Part shown: piece by piece, positions 22,172-33,858 of the stretch
Position numbering within the stretch: position 1 is the stretch's first letter
Layout: each line of letters starts with the position of its first letter
DNA from: Blastomussa wellsi
Lineage: Eukaryota; Cnidaria; Anthozoa; Scleractinia; Plerogyridae
Length of the DNA: 64,000 nt
NCBI GenBank assembly: GCA_947652115.1
Contig: OX393570.1
Coordinates: forward strand, 21,165,338 to 21,229,337
Direction: 5' to 3'
The notes under the pieces: model-generated
Told to the model about the DNA's origin: nothing
Databases searched by the model: none
Seen by the model: the letters and a program-made list of their open reading frames with translations, nothing else
Translations under genes and position numbers: made by a program

Positions 22172-25002
22172 ACTCCCCCGCCACTGACCTGAAGACCGCG
22201 TACGAAGTACTGTCTAGAGGGTGCGAAATAAAAGATCGGTTGAAGTTGAATGCTGTAGTCTGTGTTTTTGATCAGGCTTTTTATGCCAAGGCCATGGAGG
22301 TTTACTGGAAACACAAAGATCTATTCGCTGGCCTGGTCATAATGATGGGAGGTTTTCATTTGTTGTTAATGCTCTTGGGGGTCATTGGAGACCGATTCGG
22401 AGACGCGGGGCTTAGAGAACTTTCTGTTCAGAGCGATGTTGTGGCAGAAGGTTCAGTGGATAAGGCTATGAAAGGGAAACAGTACAATCGAGCTGTGCGT
22501 CTTCATAAATGTGTGTATGAAGCCCTCATGAGATTGCTCTTAAAAGAGTTTGAGGCTACAGTCCAGTCATTGCCGGCATTGAACTTGGAACAGCTGAAAC
22601 TAAATCTGAACCAAGATGACTTTGATCAAGTGATGAACAGCTGCGAGTTCCGAGAATTTGGAGAACAGTTTCATGTTTTTGTTCAGGAAATGAAGGAAAA
22701 AGGCCCAAACTTAGCAAGATTCTGGCTATCGTACTTGGAGCTGTCGGAACTGATGCTGAACCTCATCTATGCGTCCCGCACAGGTAGTTGGGAGTTGTAT
22801 CTGTCGTGCATTGAAGAGGTTATACCATGGGCATTTGCGTATGATCACCAAAACTACGCGCGCTATCTCATTCCATTCCTAGACGACATGCGTCAGCTAC
22901 CTGTCAGAAAGCCAGAGGTTTACACAGCCTTTACCAAAGGCCACTTTTCCGTCCAGATGGGTGCCCGTAATCCTTTCGGACGAAACGAAGCTGACAAGAC
23001 CATTGAGAACACCATTAATCGCGATTGCAAGACAGGAGGAGGGTATATCGGGTTCAGTGCTAATTTTGCCGCAACTCAGAGATGGGTGCTCAATGACACA
23101 AGACGTGGTGTGTACAGGAAGCTTCTTCGCGAGCATTTGTCAGTTACATCACCCCAAGCCTACATTCACAAGGAGTTGGCGCCAGCACGCATTAAAGAAG
23201 ACATCAAAGCTGTAGGAAAGCTTGTGGATCTACTGGAGGATGTGTTCAGCAATCCATGGAAACAAGACGCGGTGTTTACAAGCCTGTCTACGGGTATCGA
23301 AGCGACAGCAGAAGTATGTGATGATTTACTGCAAGCCAAGACCAAAGGCAATCAGGCAGCGACTGACTTTGTAGTGAACCGTTGCTCATCTAACCCCACC
23401 CTAGATTACTTCGATCAAATGAAGAAAGTGAAGCTGAAGTCGTTCAAGGATCTGAAGGCTGTGCGCAAGGTTCGCAATAAGGATCTGGTACTGCCCCTTC
23501 GCATGGATCGTGATATATTTGCGCGGATGGCACTTCTTGGACAGTTTCGTCAGATTGACATGAAAGTTGTTTTCAGCTATCCACTTGGCCCTCTTCCTTG
23601 GTCTCTCGCTGATCCTTATGGCCTCCCACGAAAAACAAGCAAAGCCAAACTCTCCCAGCAGTTAGAGCGCCGTATCACAGTCACCGAAAAATACCCAGAG
23701 AATGCAACCAGTATTTTCGATGGGATGGCCGTCTTGCAGAAGTTGAAGATCCCCTCTGGAGCAACGTTTCATTTGGTCTCTGAAAGAGTGTTTGAGTTAG
23801 TAACCAGCACCGGCAGCAGGCGTGTAGATGTAGTGTTTGACGTATATCGCGAGATATCAATCAAGAATATCGAAAGATTGAAGAGAGTGTCAACGTCCGA
23901 CGGCATACAATACAAGAACATACTCACGGCGTACACAGTGAAGTCATGGAACAAGCTGCTCAGTGTAACCGCGAACAAGCCTGAGATAGTCAAATTTCTC
24001 GTGTCACAGTGGAAGACAGAGGCATTCAGAGGCAGGCTCCGCAACCGGATCATGTACGTGACAACCGAAGATCAGTGCTGGAGAATAGACGCAGCCACAT
24101 GTCAACTTGTTCCTGAACTCCAGTGCAATCATGAAGAGGCTGATACGCGTATGGTTCTCCATGCTCAGCACGCGGGAGGTACGTGCGTCATTCACTCCGA
24201 TGACACTGATGTCTTCGTTTTACTGCTCGCTCACAGTCAAACCCTTGGGAAGTGCTTTATGAAGAAAGGCCGTGGCGCAAAGACCAGAATTGTAGAGCTT
24301 CCTTTGGTTGTTAACAGCTTGGAGAAGCAACTCGACCCAAGTATCGACAAGCACTGCTTCATGAAAGCCCTGATTGGTGTGCACGCGATAACAGGCTGTG
24401 ATACAGTCTCCGCCTTCTCTGGAAAAGGGAAATGGAAAGCCGTCCAACTTCTTCAACGCAACGAAAGATACGTTCGAGCTATGGCGAGTATCGGGGAAGA
24501 GTGGGAAGTACCTGAGGAGACCTTCAAAGATACGGAAGCACTCGTGTGTGAGCTGTACGGAAAGAAGAAATCCAAGAGTGTGGATGTGCTGCGTTATGAG
24601 ATTCATTGCGCTAGAGGAGGGAAGGTCGAGCCAGAAGCTCTGCCACCATGCCAGTCATCACTGCGACTCCACATAACAAGATCAAATTACCAAGCAGCCA
24701 TCTGGAGAAGAGCCATTGATCCTCGTCCAGAAATCCCTTCCCCTCATGGGCACGGCTGGGAAGTGGACAATACCAATAAAGTGGTAGAATTTCTTTGGCT
24801 TGGATCTAAACCAGCTCCGGAAGAGGTTCTAGAACTACTTTCCTGTACGTGCAAGAGAGTATGCACGATCGAAAAATGCTGCTGCATGAAGGCTGGATTG
24901 AAATGCACTGACATGTGCAGTGTTCAGTGCGACAACATGGCAACTGATGATGTACTCGTTGCGTATGAGAGTGGAGATAGTGATAGCGACTTGGAGGAGT
25001 GA
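22132..25002 (+). CDS. C-terminal part (~956 codons): FEN1/XPG-like acidic motifs and C-terminal CXC cysteine domain
   Basis: Continuation of the gene above in the next frame; the first codon here is GTG, not a true start. Near residue 46 is FDQAFYAKA, then GGFHLLLMLLGVIGDRFGDA. Residues 668-673 are EEADTR, 690-694 DDTDV, and 754-768 read TGCDTVSAFSGKGKW. That order (E..D, DxD, then GCD followed by a Gly-rich loop) matches the acidic cluster and H3TH-type loop of FEN1/XPG PIN-like nucleases (inference). Residues ~906-936 are cysteine-rich (CTCKRVC, CCCMKAGLKC, CTDMC), like half of a Tesmin/TSO1 CXC DNA-binding motif. The tail is acidic (SGDSDSDLEE). Intronless coding and the monomer array upstream suggest a mobile-element gene; a domesticated host gene is the alternative. 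Confidence 0.75.
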   Translation: MVVESTIGYLDTIDSPATDLKTAYEVLSRGCEIKDRLKLNAVVCVFDQAFYAKAMEVYWKHKDLFAGLVIMMGGFHLLLMLLGVIGDRFGDAGLRELSVQSDVVAEGSVDKAMKGKQYNRAVRLHKCVYEALMRLLLKEFEATVQSLPALNLEQLKLNLNQDDFDQVMNSCEFREFGEQFHVFVQEMKEKGPNLARFWLSYLELSELMLNLIYASRTGSWELYLSCIEEVIPWAFAYDHQNYARYLIPFLDDMRQLPVRKPEVYTAFTKGHFSVQMGARNPFGRNEADKTIENTINRDCKTGGGYIGFSANFAATQRWVLNDTRRGVYRKLLREHLSVTSPQAYIHKELAPARIKEDIKAVGKLVDLLEDVFSNPWKQDAVFTSLSTGIEATAEVCDDLLQAKTKGNQAATDFVVNRCSSNPTLDYFDQMKKVKLKSFKDLKAVRKVRNKDLVLPLRMDRDIFARMALLGQFRQIDMKVVFSYPLGPLPWSLADPYGLPRKTSKAKLSQQLERRITVTEKYPENATSIFDGMAVLQKLKIPSGATFHLVSERVFELVTSTGSRRVDVVFDVYREISIKNIERLKRVSTSDGIQYKNILTAYTVKSWNKLLSVTANKPEIVKFLVSQWKTEAFRGRLRNRIMYVTTEDQCWRIDAATCQLVPELQCNHEEADTRMVLHAQHAGGTCVIHSDDTDVFVLLLAHSQTLGKCFMKKGRGAKTRIVELPLVVNSLEKQLDPSIDKHCFMKALIGVHAITGCDTVSAFSGKGKWKAVQLLQRNERYVRAMASIGEEWEVPEETFKDTEALVCELYGKKKSKSVDVLRYEIHCARGGKVEPEALPPCQSSLRLHITRSNYQAAIWRRAIDPRPEIPSPHGHGWEVDNTNKVVEFLWLGSKPAPEEVLELLSCTCKRVCTIEKCCCMKAGLKCTDMCSVQCDNMATDDVLVAYESGDSDSDLEE

Positions 25003-25007
25003 TGCGG

Positions 25008-25173
25008 GTAAGTTGTTTACATGTGTGGGTTACTTGAAATGGCAAACAGAAAATGTTGTTCTGTCTTGTATGACGGTTCTTGCAACTCCTGCAGATAAAC
25101 GTTTTTCTTCTTTCAAACTCCATGTTCGAGAAGACAATTTAATTCATGACATAAATGTATTTGTATATTACAG
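25008..25173 (+). other. Possible 3' UTR intron of the large ORF
   Basis: Five bases after the TGA stop there is a strong donor (GCGG/GTAAGTTG at 25008). An acceptor with a pyrimidine-rich tract ends at 25173 (TATATTACAG). No protein consequence. Inference from splice consensus only. Confidence 0.3.
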
Positions 25174-25909
25174 ATCCTTTATACAAGTGACAGCAGGGCA
25201 GGACATTTAACAATCGTGGCGATTCTGTGTTCAAAAGAGTACCAGACTGAAATGTGGACCTACTCAGTAACTGTTATATACTCTGATCTGTGGTATACGC
25301 ACAGCGAGGAATGTTTGCTAAAAAAACTTAAGCAATAGCTTTTAGCGAACTTCTCTAGCATTATAAAGAAGTTAGTTTTAGTTAATTTTAATTAAAATAT
25401 GATAAGTTTAATTTTACACGGCCGAAGGCGGAAGTCGGTCCTTGTTAGATTCAGATTGAGATGACGTTTGAATACACATGAAGGCTAAGAAACAAAATGG
25501 CGGGCTTTGCGATGCTTTTGTGACATTATTATACTTTATATAACAGTAGAAACTTGACAAAATACTGTGTCAGAAATGGAATATTTCAAATATTCGTCTC
25601 ACCAAAATATTTTGAGCATTTAAGAGAGAAAACAATTTTCGAAAGTTCTTTATTATGAAATCCAAGATGGCGGCAAAAGACAAATATATGAGAAAATTTA
25701 AAATTCGAATTAAAACATGAAAGCTACCGTTCTATCCTTGCTATCATGCATTTTTATTGTACTTTGTAGTCAAATATTAAGATTATACAAGTTTCGTTTG
25801 TTCCCCGTAAGTGAGCCATACAACCTCCCTAGCTGATGGACTAATACTTTACCCAAACTAACTTACATCAAATTGTTGCTGAGAGACATTATTCTAATCA
25901 GTGATTTAC
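25174..25909. other. No gene seen between the large ORF and the USP exons
   Basis: AT-rich sequence. I looked on the minus strand for the USP exons that should follow 25910 (zinc-ribbon and His-box regions) and did not find them. Confidence 0.5.
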
Positions 25910-28900
25910 CAGTCATGAGGCTGTTGTCACGTGAAAGATAATTTTTCCATGACCTCTCTGCATTCTGATGGTCACTGGGAAAGAAAATGAGAAACGATAG
26001 ATTACCTTCAACGCAGTTGGCAAAATTGACAATAAAACAGCATTTAAAGTTTATGCTGTTAAATAAAGTGATTCCCGTTTCCAGATATCATACACACTGA
26101 TCTTCCATTTTAAATTAGCATGTCTGCAGGGATTTCAAAATGTTTTGAAGTAGGTGACATCGACTGGTAGAGTAGGCAGCTGTTATAATTGAGCTTTTTG
26201 GTCACAAGCTGATTGCTATGACCAGAGTAGCCGGCGGTATAATAGTCAAGTAGCCGGTGGAACTCCGGCACCTGCCGCCTTGTTTTGAAACCTCTGATGT
26301 CTGTCAGTTGTGTTTGGGTTTGTATTTGCTTTTACAAGAACTTTGAAGGAATTATGAGCCAGATAAACTCTAAGTACAAGAGAGCCGCCACTTGCTGACA
26401 AATTTCAAATACTTATTTCTATGTTCAAAATTCCCACCACTAGAGTGCGAATGAAATTTGTAAAAAAAAGAAGAAGGAAAAGAACATTTTGAAATTTCTT
26501 GACTATTGCTTTCTGGCTTTACTTACCCTAGTGAATCATCAAATTCACATGGAGTGTACTTGGGCTTAGATTTGACTAGGTTCAAGTCATCATGCAGTCC
26601 TTCCAGTAGGAAGCGCAGAAACTCTTGGGCATCTTGTTGGCTGCAAGAAACAAAGAGCAGCCGTTTGGCGTAAAAATGTAAGAATTTTAACTGCTAGCCA
26701 TAAAAAAATGTTAACCGAAAAATCTAGATATAAAAGTAAAGGCCTCAAGAACTTTTTTGAGTCTGATGTGTTGTGCGTTTATGTGTTCTGGTAGCGAGAA
26801 AAGCCGATCGAAACCGGAAGTGTAATAAATGTCTGCATAATTTGTCGCATATGTCGCATCGTTGCACGAGTTGACAGAGATTTTGACAGCTCTTGTATTT
26901 TACGAGTGTACACACACACAAAAAATGCTTTTTATCTCAAACTGGTACAAAGACTTTCAGTATATTTTACAACAATGAAAATTAATATTTAACTTCTTAA
27001 AACAATAGCAATTATTTTTTAACTTCTCCTGTTAAACGTAATGGAACAAAATTAACCGTTAGTCTATAATTAACTAGTCTAATTTATAACTTAGGTAGCA
27101 GAGCCGCGCAATCAAATTCAGTACAGATAAGCAGACACAAAGCCAATATTAAAGCAAGCTGCTTCACCAGAAATACACCTGCCCACCGCATCTCCGAGGT
27201 GTAGCCAGAGTTTTTAATGAGATTACGACTGAGCAAAACTCACTTATATCCCATAAACCGTGGGGCAAATCTCTGGATCTGAGTCTTGAAGGCATGCGGA
27301 GACACAGCATCATTGTTGCCTGGCTTCCGCATCGACTTGATCAAATCTGCAAATGCTGTTGACAGATGAAACAAAATTTTATAACTAATTGTCTAAAAGA
27401 TTTTTTGGCACACATTTTCTTCATTTTTCAGAGATTATCACAATATAATCTTGGGAGCTTAACTTAAGATTTTCTTTACACACTCAAGAGATGTTGAACA
27501 TACAACTAAAACACACAGTTCACACTACAGAGATCCACATGTTAAAGAGTATTTTGGCATCATTTTAAAATGCTGAAATATGTTTTTGCATCAATAGAAA
27601 CCTAAAAATAATCGTGTAGTTTTGTCACCGACGGCAATATAACTACTGTCACCGACACCGTTTATTGTTGTCTATCACTTAGGATGGCAAGAATGGAAGA
27701 AGATTGAAATATGAAAAAAACAACTGGCCACTTTCTTTCAAATTCGAGAGCCATTCCTTGAAAATATCACAAGAAATTCATTATGGTTTTGCTCTGTGAG
27801 CCACAATTTGTTTGATATCTTCCTGTTAGCCCATCAGGAACATTTTGGGCACAAGTAAAGGTACCAGGTAATGATTTTAGCAATGAATGAAGCTGAAAAC
27901 ACCAAAACCACCGTGACAGTGCTACTTTAACAACCACACACACAGCAAAAATTACTCCTTTTAATAGACTGGGCTATATCGTCAGTAAGGAATTTTAATT
28001 TTTAACTCCTATCTAAGACATGATCTGAGACACACACAGCACACAGCAAAAATTACTCCTTTTAATAGACTGGGCTATATTGTCAGTAAGGAATTTTAAT
28101 TTTTAACTCCTATCTAAGACATGATCTGAGACACACACAGCACACAGCAAAAATTACTCCTTTTAATAGACTGGGCTATATCGTCAGTAAGGAATTTTAA
28201 TTTTAACTCCTATCTAAGACATGATCTGAGACACACACAGCACACAGCAAAAATTACCCCTTTTAATAGACTGGGCTATATCGTCAGTAAGAAATTTTAA
28301 TTTTTAACTCCTATCTAAGACATGATCTGAGACACACACAGCACACAGCAAAAATTACTCCTTTTAATAGACTGGGCTATATTGTCAGTAAGGAATTTTA
28401 ATTTTTAACTCCTAACTAAGACATGATCTGAGACACACACAGCACACAGCAAAAATTACTCCTTTTAATAGACTGGGCTATATTGTCAGTAAGGAATTTT
28501 AATTTTTAACTCCTATCTAAGACATGATCTAAGACACACACAGCACACAGCAAAAATTACCCCTTTTAATAGACTGGGCTATATCGTCAGTAAGAAATTT
28601 TAATTTTTAACTCCTATCTAAGACATGATCTGAGACACACACAGCACACAGCAAAAATTACTCCTTTTAATAGACTGGGCTATATCGTCAGTAAGGAATT
28701 TTAATTTTTAACTCCTAACTAAGACATGATCTGAGACACACACAGCACACAGCAAAAATTACTCCTTTTAATAGACTGGGCTATATCGTCAGTAAGGAAT
28801 TTTAATTTTTAACTCCTATCTAAGACATGATCTGAGACACACACAGCACACAGCAAAAATTACTCCTTTTAATAGACTGGGCTATATCGTCAGTAAGGAA

Positions 28901-31900
28901 TTTTAATTTTTAACTCCTATCTAAGACATGATCTGAGACACACACAGCACACAGCAAAAATTACTCCTTTTAATAGACTGGGCTATATCGTCAGTAAGGA
29001 ATTTTAATTTTTAACTCCTAACTAAGACATGATCTGAGACACACACAGCACACAGCAAAAATTACTCCTTTTAATAGACTGGGCTATATCGTCAGTAAGG
29101 AATTTTAATTTTTAACTCCTATCTAAGACATGATCTGAGACACACACAGCACACAGCAAAAATTACTCCTTTTAATAGACTGGGCTATATCGTCAGTAAG
29201 GAATTTTAATTTTTAACTCCTATCTAAGACATGATCTGAGACACACACAGCACACAGCAAAAATTACTCCTTTTAATAGACTGGGCTATATCGTCAGTAA
29301 GGAATTTTAATTTCTAACTCCTATCTAAGACATGATCTGAGACATAGACCAAGCCGCGTTTTGTGTACTGGAACTTAATTCCTATGAATCAGTCACACAG
29401 TCTTGAGTGCTGGAAATGGGTGTGTAGGTTGTAGAAATTGCATATTCTCACATGTCAACTACAATTGCTCCATGAGGAGCCTCAAAAAGAGTAGTGCCCG
29501 GTGTTGTGGTCAAGCTTTCGTGGGCTGGGTGGGTAATAAAGGAATTGATATCAATTGGGAGCCACTGCCATTCTTCTGAAAGTGAAACTTGAATTTGCAC
29601 GGAAAAGTTTTTATTTTTTAGATGCTTCAATTTTTAATTCTTTTCCTTAGATTACTTTAGATTAGCAGTAGCGTTTTATTTAGGGAGTCTCTAGATGAGT
29701 TTTTTGCATAGAGTAGTCAATGTAGTTTGCGTTAGTTATTCAGTATTTAGCGTTCTTATCTTTTTATTGTATTTTAAACAGGACCCCTTTGATAACAGTA
29801 CTCTTGTACTGAAGGGTTATCCTGTATAAATATTTGTTATTATTATTATTATTCTTCTTATTATTATTATTATTATTATTATTATCTCCTGGAACAGTGT
29901 TGATTCACTGATTCACTGTGGCAGTCTTGATTCACTATAGACGTAGGAATTGGTCAGTTACATGTACGTACCTTGAATGAGCTTGCCTCTCATGCTGCTG
30001 CTGCTGTTGATGTTCTTAATGTGGGGACCTTTCAACTGGTCTGTTAAGGACTGTGTGTGACTAAGGCATTGGAGAATGGAGTTCATAAAACACTGCAAAC
30101 AAAAGATAAAATTGTCAGGAGTTAATTAACAGTTATGTGTGACTCCTAGACAAAGGTAAGGGGTGTCATCTCTCACTTCATCTACATTACATCGTTCAAA
30201 TATAAGCCAACCTTGGCAAATTAACACGCTTGTAGCATTAGTGCATTGCGACAGCACTTTATTTATGGTACTTACTGTATTTCCTAAATTACGAAGACCA
30301 ATTAAGCCATCAGAACTGCTTTTGCCAGTAGGCTAAAAAATAAAACAAGAGCAGATGAACAGATTTAATAATGAAAATAACAGTCAACAATACAAATTTT
30401 AATAATTATTAATTATTACTTGTTGGTTTACTGTACATGTGGTTATTGTATAAGGCCTAAAAAATATAGAGCAGGAGCTAGGAGTTTGTAACAACCTTAA
30501 ATGTAATCTTTGCACACACAAATGATAGCATACCTTACTCCGCGAGTTTAAATGCCGTTTTGCAAGCAAGACCCACAAAATACAGACATAAACGCCCAAT
30601 GTGAAAAGATATCCAGCCTCAAAAGCCACTGTTTATCTCAACAATTTCCAAATACATCGATATTCAAATCATCACATAAAATTATGCTAAACAGTGTACA
30701 TTACAAGAGTACAGTAACCAAAGGTTGAGAATATGATATTTTTGTTCATTAAGCCAGTGATTCTGCTCTTTAGAAAGTACCGTACATGACTTTACTCTAA
30801 CCTGGCTTAAAACTCTAAGGAGAGAGCAAACAATTTGTCTGAAGAAAAATGCCAACTGCAGACAAAATTTTGCTTTTAGCAATTATGTAAATCCCAGAAA
30901 ACTTTTTATTTATAATACATGTGTGACAACATTAAACCTAGCACCTGTTACCATTGGCAAAATGCCATCAAAAATTATGGTATGTGTGTGGTAATTCAAC
31001 GAGAGAAGTTTTTGAACCAATTTGATTGGATAGTAACAAAAAAGTATTTTTTGTTAATGCTTAATTTTTAAATTTACAATGGATTTGATTTTCTGAATAT
31101 GAGAGACAATTTGTATAGAAGTTCTACATATAAAAAAAGAATTTGAATTGAATGATATATTGAATAATTAACCACCCAAACGAATGTACATGTATATCAC
31201 CAGTAGTAGGCTAGTATTAATTCAAATTAATCCTAAGATGCATAATTTTCCACCAAGGAATGCAGTGTGCGTATAGCATAGTGGCTGCCTTAACTGAAGA
31301 GAAAAGTTAGTGTAAATGATGGTACTTCACCCTGATTCTCTGATTTTAAAAGGAAAAAGTACTTGATGTACTTTTGATGGCTGACAAAACAGTCGTCCTG
31401 GTACTAGGACCTGGAAGTCTTTGGATGACTTCTGATATGATCGAAAAAGTTAAAGCCTCATGCCTAGTGGTCCACACCGCCAGAGCTTATCCCGGATTTT
31501 TGTAGCATTTCTACTCTCCCCTGGATGGGATGCTAGTCCATCGCAAGGTTACTCCCTGTATTATTTTGCCGGTACCCACATGGGAGGCACGGTGGCCTAA
31601 TGGTTAGTGCGCTCGTCTCCGGATCGAGCGGTCCGGTTTCGAGCCCTGGCCGGGGACATTGTGTTGTGTTCTTGGGCAAGACACTTTACCCTCACAGTGC
31701 CTCTCTCCACCCAGGTGTATAAATGGGTACCGGCAAATTTACTGCTGGGGGGTAACCCTGTGATGGACTAGCATCCTATAAAGGGGGGAGTAGAAATACT
31801 CCTATTCGCTTCATGCTATAGATGGGTGGGGGGAGAGCGGATGCAAATGGAATGGCCCAATGCACCCTGGCCAAAATGTCATGCTATCATCACCAATAAG

Positions 31901-33740
31901 ATTACAGTCAACTCTCCCTAAGACGGACACCATCGGGACCGGCCTCAGCTGTCCGTCTTAGAGAGGTGTCTGGCTTATTGAGAGTCGGCATAACATGACC
32001 CCAGGAATTTTCAGCTAAGAAACCACGAAATTAACAATTGGGTTGTCACCTCCAAGTTACTTTTTGAATGGGAAAATAACCTATTTAATTTTAATTTGTA
32101 CTGTATGTATTCCGCGGATAAGAAAAGAGCTGTCAGTTAATCGTCTGGTGTTAAAAAGAGTCACGTACATGGTAATTTAAGAATTTTTCTTCCTTAAATC
32201 GTAATTTGTGGTAACATTCACGTAACATTCACCTCGTAAGTCCGTCTTATAGAGGTGTCTGTCTTATATAGAGAGTTTGGTTATAGTAAAATGAGTGAGA
32301 AACGACCGGGACCAGCACCAGGTGTCCCTCTAATAGAGGTGTCCGTCAAGAGAGAGTTGACTGTATATGCAAACTATAATTTAATCAAACTTAGCACACA
32401 TAATATATGCTAGATATGAACTGTATCTAGAGCTTAGTGTAGGGAAATTTATGCCTAAAATTGCTATAATTATATAACCTTATTAAACAGCACAGCAAAT
32501 CGCGTAGTAAACAGTGTTTTCAAATTGTCAATTTTAATGTGTTTGTAATCGATGCTGAACTGGGACAAGTTTAAATATTGCTTTCTTCAGCCATTTTACA
32601 ATGAGGTATTCAAAACGGTGGTTTGCTGAACAAACTGCATTCAATATCATTCAAAAGCAAACAATATAATTTAATGAAGTGCATCATCATTCAGACACCA
32701 CTCAAAATGTGTTTCTTTGTCCACGTAAATAACCGCAACAAAAGTGACAATATAGTTTTCGCTACACCGAGAATACAAAAATTGTTTTACTATTTTTGTT
32801 ACTGACAAAGAAATAAATTAAAGTAGCTGTTATATTAGATTCCAGATACCGCCTGCATATATACATGTATAGTAACCGAATTTGAAGGAGATGAATTTGA
32901 TGAACTGAAAGACGACTTTCTCGTACATTTCATATCCGACCCAGGTAACGCGGTTATGGCAGCTTTACGTGTTTTGTCCACATCGATGACGCTGTAATTA
33001 CTTTTCCCCGCGGCTGAATAACCGTTCGATAAGTCCTTGTCCGAGGAATACGAACGCCCGGTCTTACTAAGTGAATTTCTCTCTTCCTTTCCAGGGTCTT
33101 TGTAGTCGGAGTGCGTAGTCGATCGATAAATACTCGTACTATTGGTATTATTGTTAATGCCATTTAGCGTTGTCTTTGAGCCTAAATGAGTTTGTGTATA
33201 TGAAAGCCCTGTTTTAGGGATCGCTACATGCGAAGACGAATCTGTTCTTGATCTGTGATAATGCGATATAGTTTGATCGCGCGTTTCGTCCCGTTGATGA
33301 GAAGAAAGATGCGACAGTGATTTCGACTTACCGCCTATCAAATCTCCGTATCTATGATTACTCATGATTCTATCTTTCCCACCTGAACTGCCATATCCAG
33401 AGTCATTTGAAATTTTTCGCCGTGTTATTGGCGAGTCTGAAGAAGTGTTGAAGTGTTTAAATGCAGTACTACTTGTACGATCACGGGCAGATTCCGCCAC
33501 ATATTTCACCGGACCAGATTTGTGCAGCACAAGCCGATCTGGTAGAGGCCCAGGCCCGTTAGGCAGAACCCGATTAGTGGAGGAATTTGCTTTGGTCATC
33601 CTTGAATTGCCATAAGCTGGCGCTGATGTTCTACTACCAACAGAACCACCAGTTCTCGATTTTACAGGACCAGTTGAACCTCGCTGTATACTTGACGAAG
33701 CTACCAAAGGACGCCGCTGCATTGCCAAAGGCATTTGCAT
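25910..33740 (-). CDS. USP2/USP21-type ubiquitin carboxyl-terminal hydrolase, N-terminal half of the gene
   Basis: A cysteine protease that removes ubiquitin. Exons on the minus strand: 33740 to about 32890 (disordered Ser-rich N-terminus), 30332-30276, 30092-29972, 27355-27244, 26640-26527, 25974-25910. The last five have canonical splice sites and matching phases (0, 0, 1, 2 and 2, ending in phase 1). Exon 2 ends GLRNLGNT and exon 3 opens [16 protein letters not shown], the Cys box with the catalytic Cys. Exon 4 gives [19 protein letters not shown]. Exon 5 gives [20 protein letters not shown], the QQD box of USP2-like enzymes. Exon 6 encodes [20 protein letters not shown]. The fingers and His box are not seen down to position 1, so the gene is cut by a very long intron, a rearrangement or repeat insertion. 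The exact donor of exon 1 is uncertain; in-frame GT sites lie at 32873-32891. Confidence 0.85.
27930..29345. repeat. 101-bp satellite, 14 copies, in a USP intron
   Basis: The block CAAAAATTACTCCTTTTAAT recurs every 101 bp from 27947 to 29259, with one 100-bp copy (the third). Variants recur every third copy: CTAACTAAG replaces CTATCTAAG in copies 5, 8 and 11, and ACCCC with AAGAAAT marks copies 4 and 7. The array thus grew in blocks of three. It lies between USP exons 27355 and 29972. Confidence 0.95.
29836..29885. repeat. (ATT)n microsatellite
   Basis: About 16 ATT/TTA units with one CTT interruption, in the USP intron. Confidence 0.9.
31505..31578 (-). mobile_element. SINE 3' fragment, inverted
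   Basis: The reverse complement reads GGGTACCGGCAAAATAAT...GTAACC...GATGGACTAGCATCCCATCC, the SINE tail found in forward orientation at 31725-31790. It sits head to head with the full SINE that follows. Confidence 0.75.
31582..31860 (+). mobile_element. tRNA-derived SINE
   Basis: The head has a Pol III A box (TGGCCTAATGG, 31593-31603) and B box (GGTTTCGAGCC, 31635-31645). The body is GTTCTTGGGCAAGACACTTT, CTCACAGTGCCTCTCTCCAC and GTGTATAAATGGGTACCGGC, then GATGGACTAGCATCC. Related copies lie at 8100, 39189, 39346, 42935 and 43330. Confidence 0.85.
31905..32363. mobile_element. TA-flanked MITE (Tc1/mariner-type)
   Basis: Ends CAGTCAACTCTC (31905) and GAGAGTTGACTG (32363) are inverted and flanked by TA on both sides (31903-31904, 32364-32365). 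The interior contains several TGTCCGTCTTA-like repeats near both ends. No transposase. Confidence 0.85.
32891..33740 (-). CDS. USP gene first coding exon (disordered N-terminal region)
   Basis: Chosen start is the ATG at 33740 ([16 protein letters not shown]). The open frame also reads upstream to a TTG, but no ATG lies there. The ~280 residues are rich in Ser, Thr, Arg and Asn with no folded domain ([33 protein letters not shown]), like the long unstructured N-termini of USP2/USP21. The frame runs on to a stop at 32835, but a phase-0 donor before that is needed to join exon 30332-30276. GTTACT at 32890 and GTATAT or GTATCT further down are candidates. Confidence 0.75.
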
Positions 33741-33741
33741 G

Positions 33742-33858
33742 TCAGTAAAATGAATAATCAGCTCCAACAGAACCTATTGTATTAGGTTGATGGGTAGATT
33801 GTTTCTCATGCACAGATCTTTCTTCAACTGATACAAAACTGTTTGTGCTCGCCGCCAT
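33742..33858 (-). promoter_or_regulatory. 38-codon upstream ORF in the USP 5' leader
   Basis: An ATG in strong context (GCAATGG) at 33858 opens a 38-residue frame (MAASTNSFVSVEERS...) that ends in TGA at 33742-33744. The main ATG follows after a single base (TGACATG). Such a close arrangement favours control by termination-reinitiation if both lie on one transcript. Alternatively this is the true first exon of another isoform. Confidence 0.5.

Noticed and set aside
27930..29345. CRISPR-like regular spacing of 101 bp
   Set aside because: The whole 101-bp unit is conserved with no variable spacers, so it is a satellite.
31582..31660. Functional tRNA gene
   Set aside because: A and B boxes are present but the acceptor stem does not close and the sequence continues into a shared SINE body.
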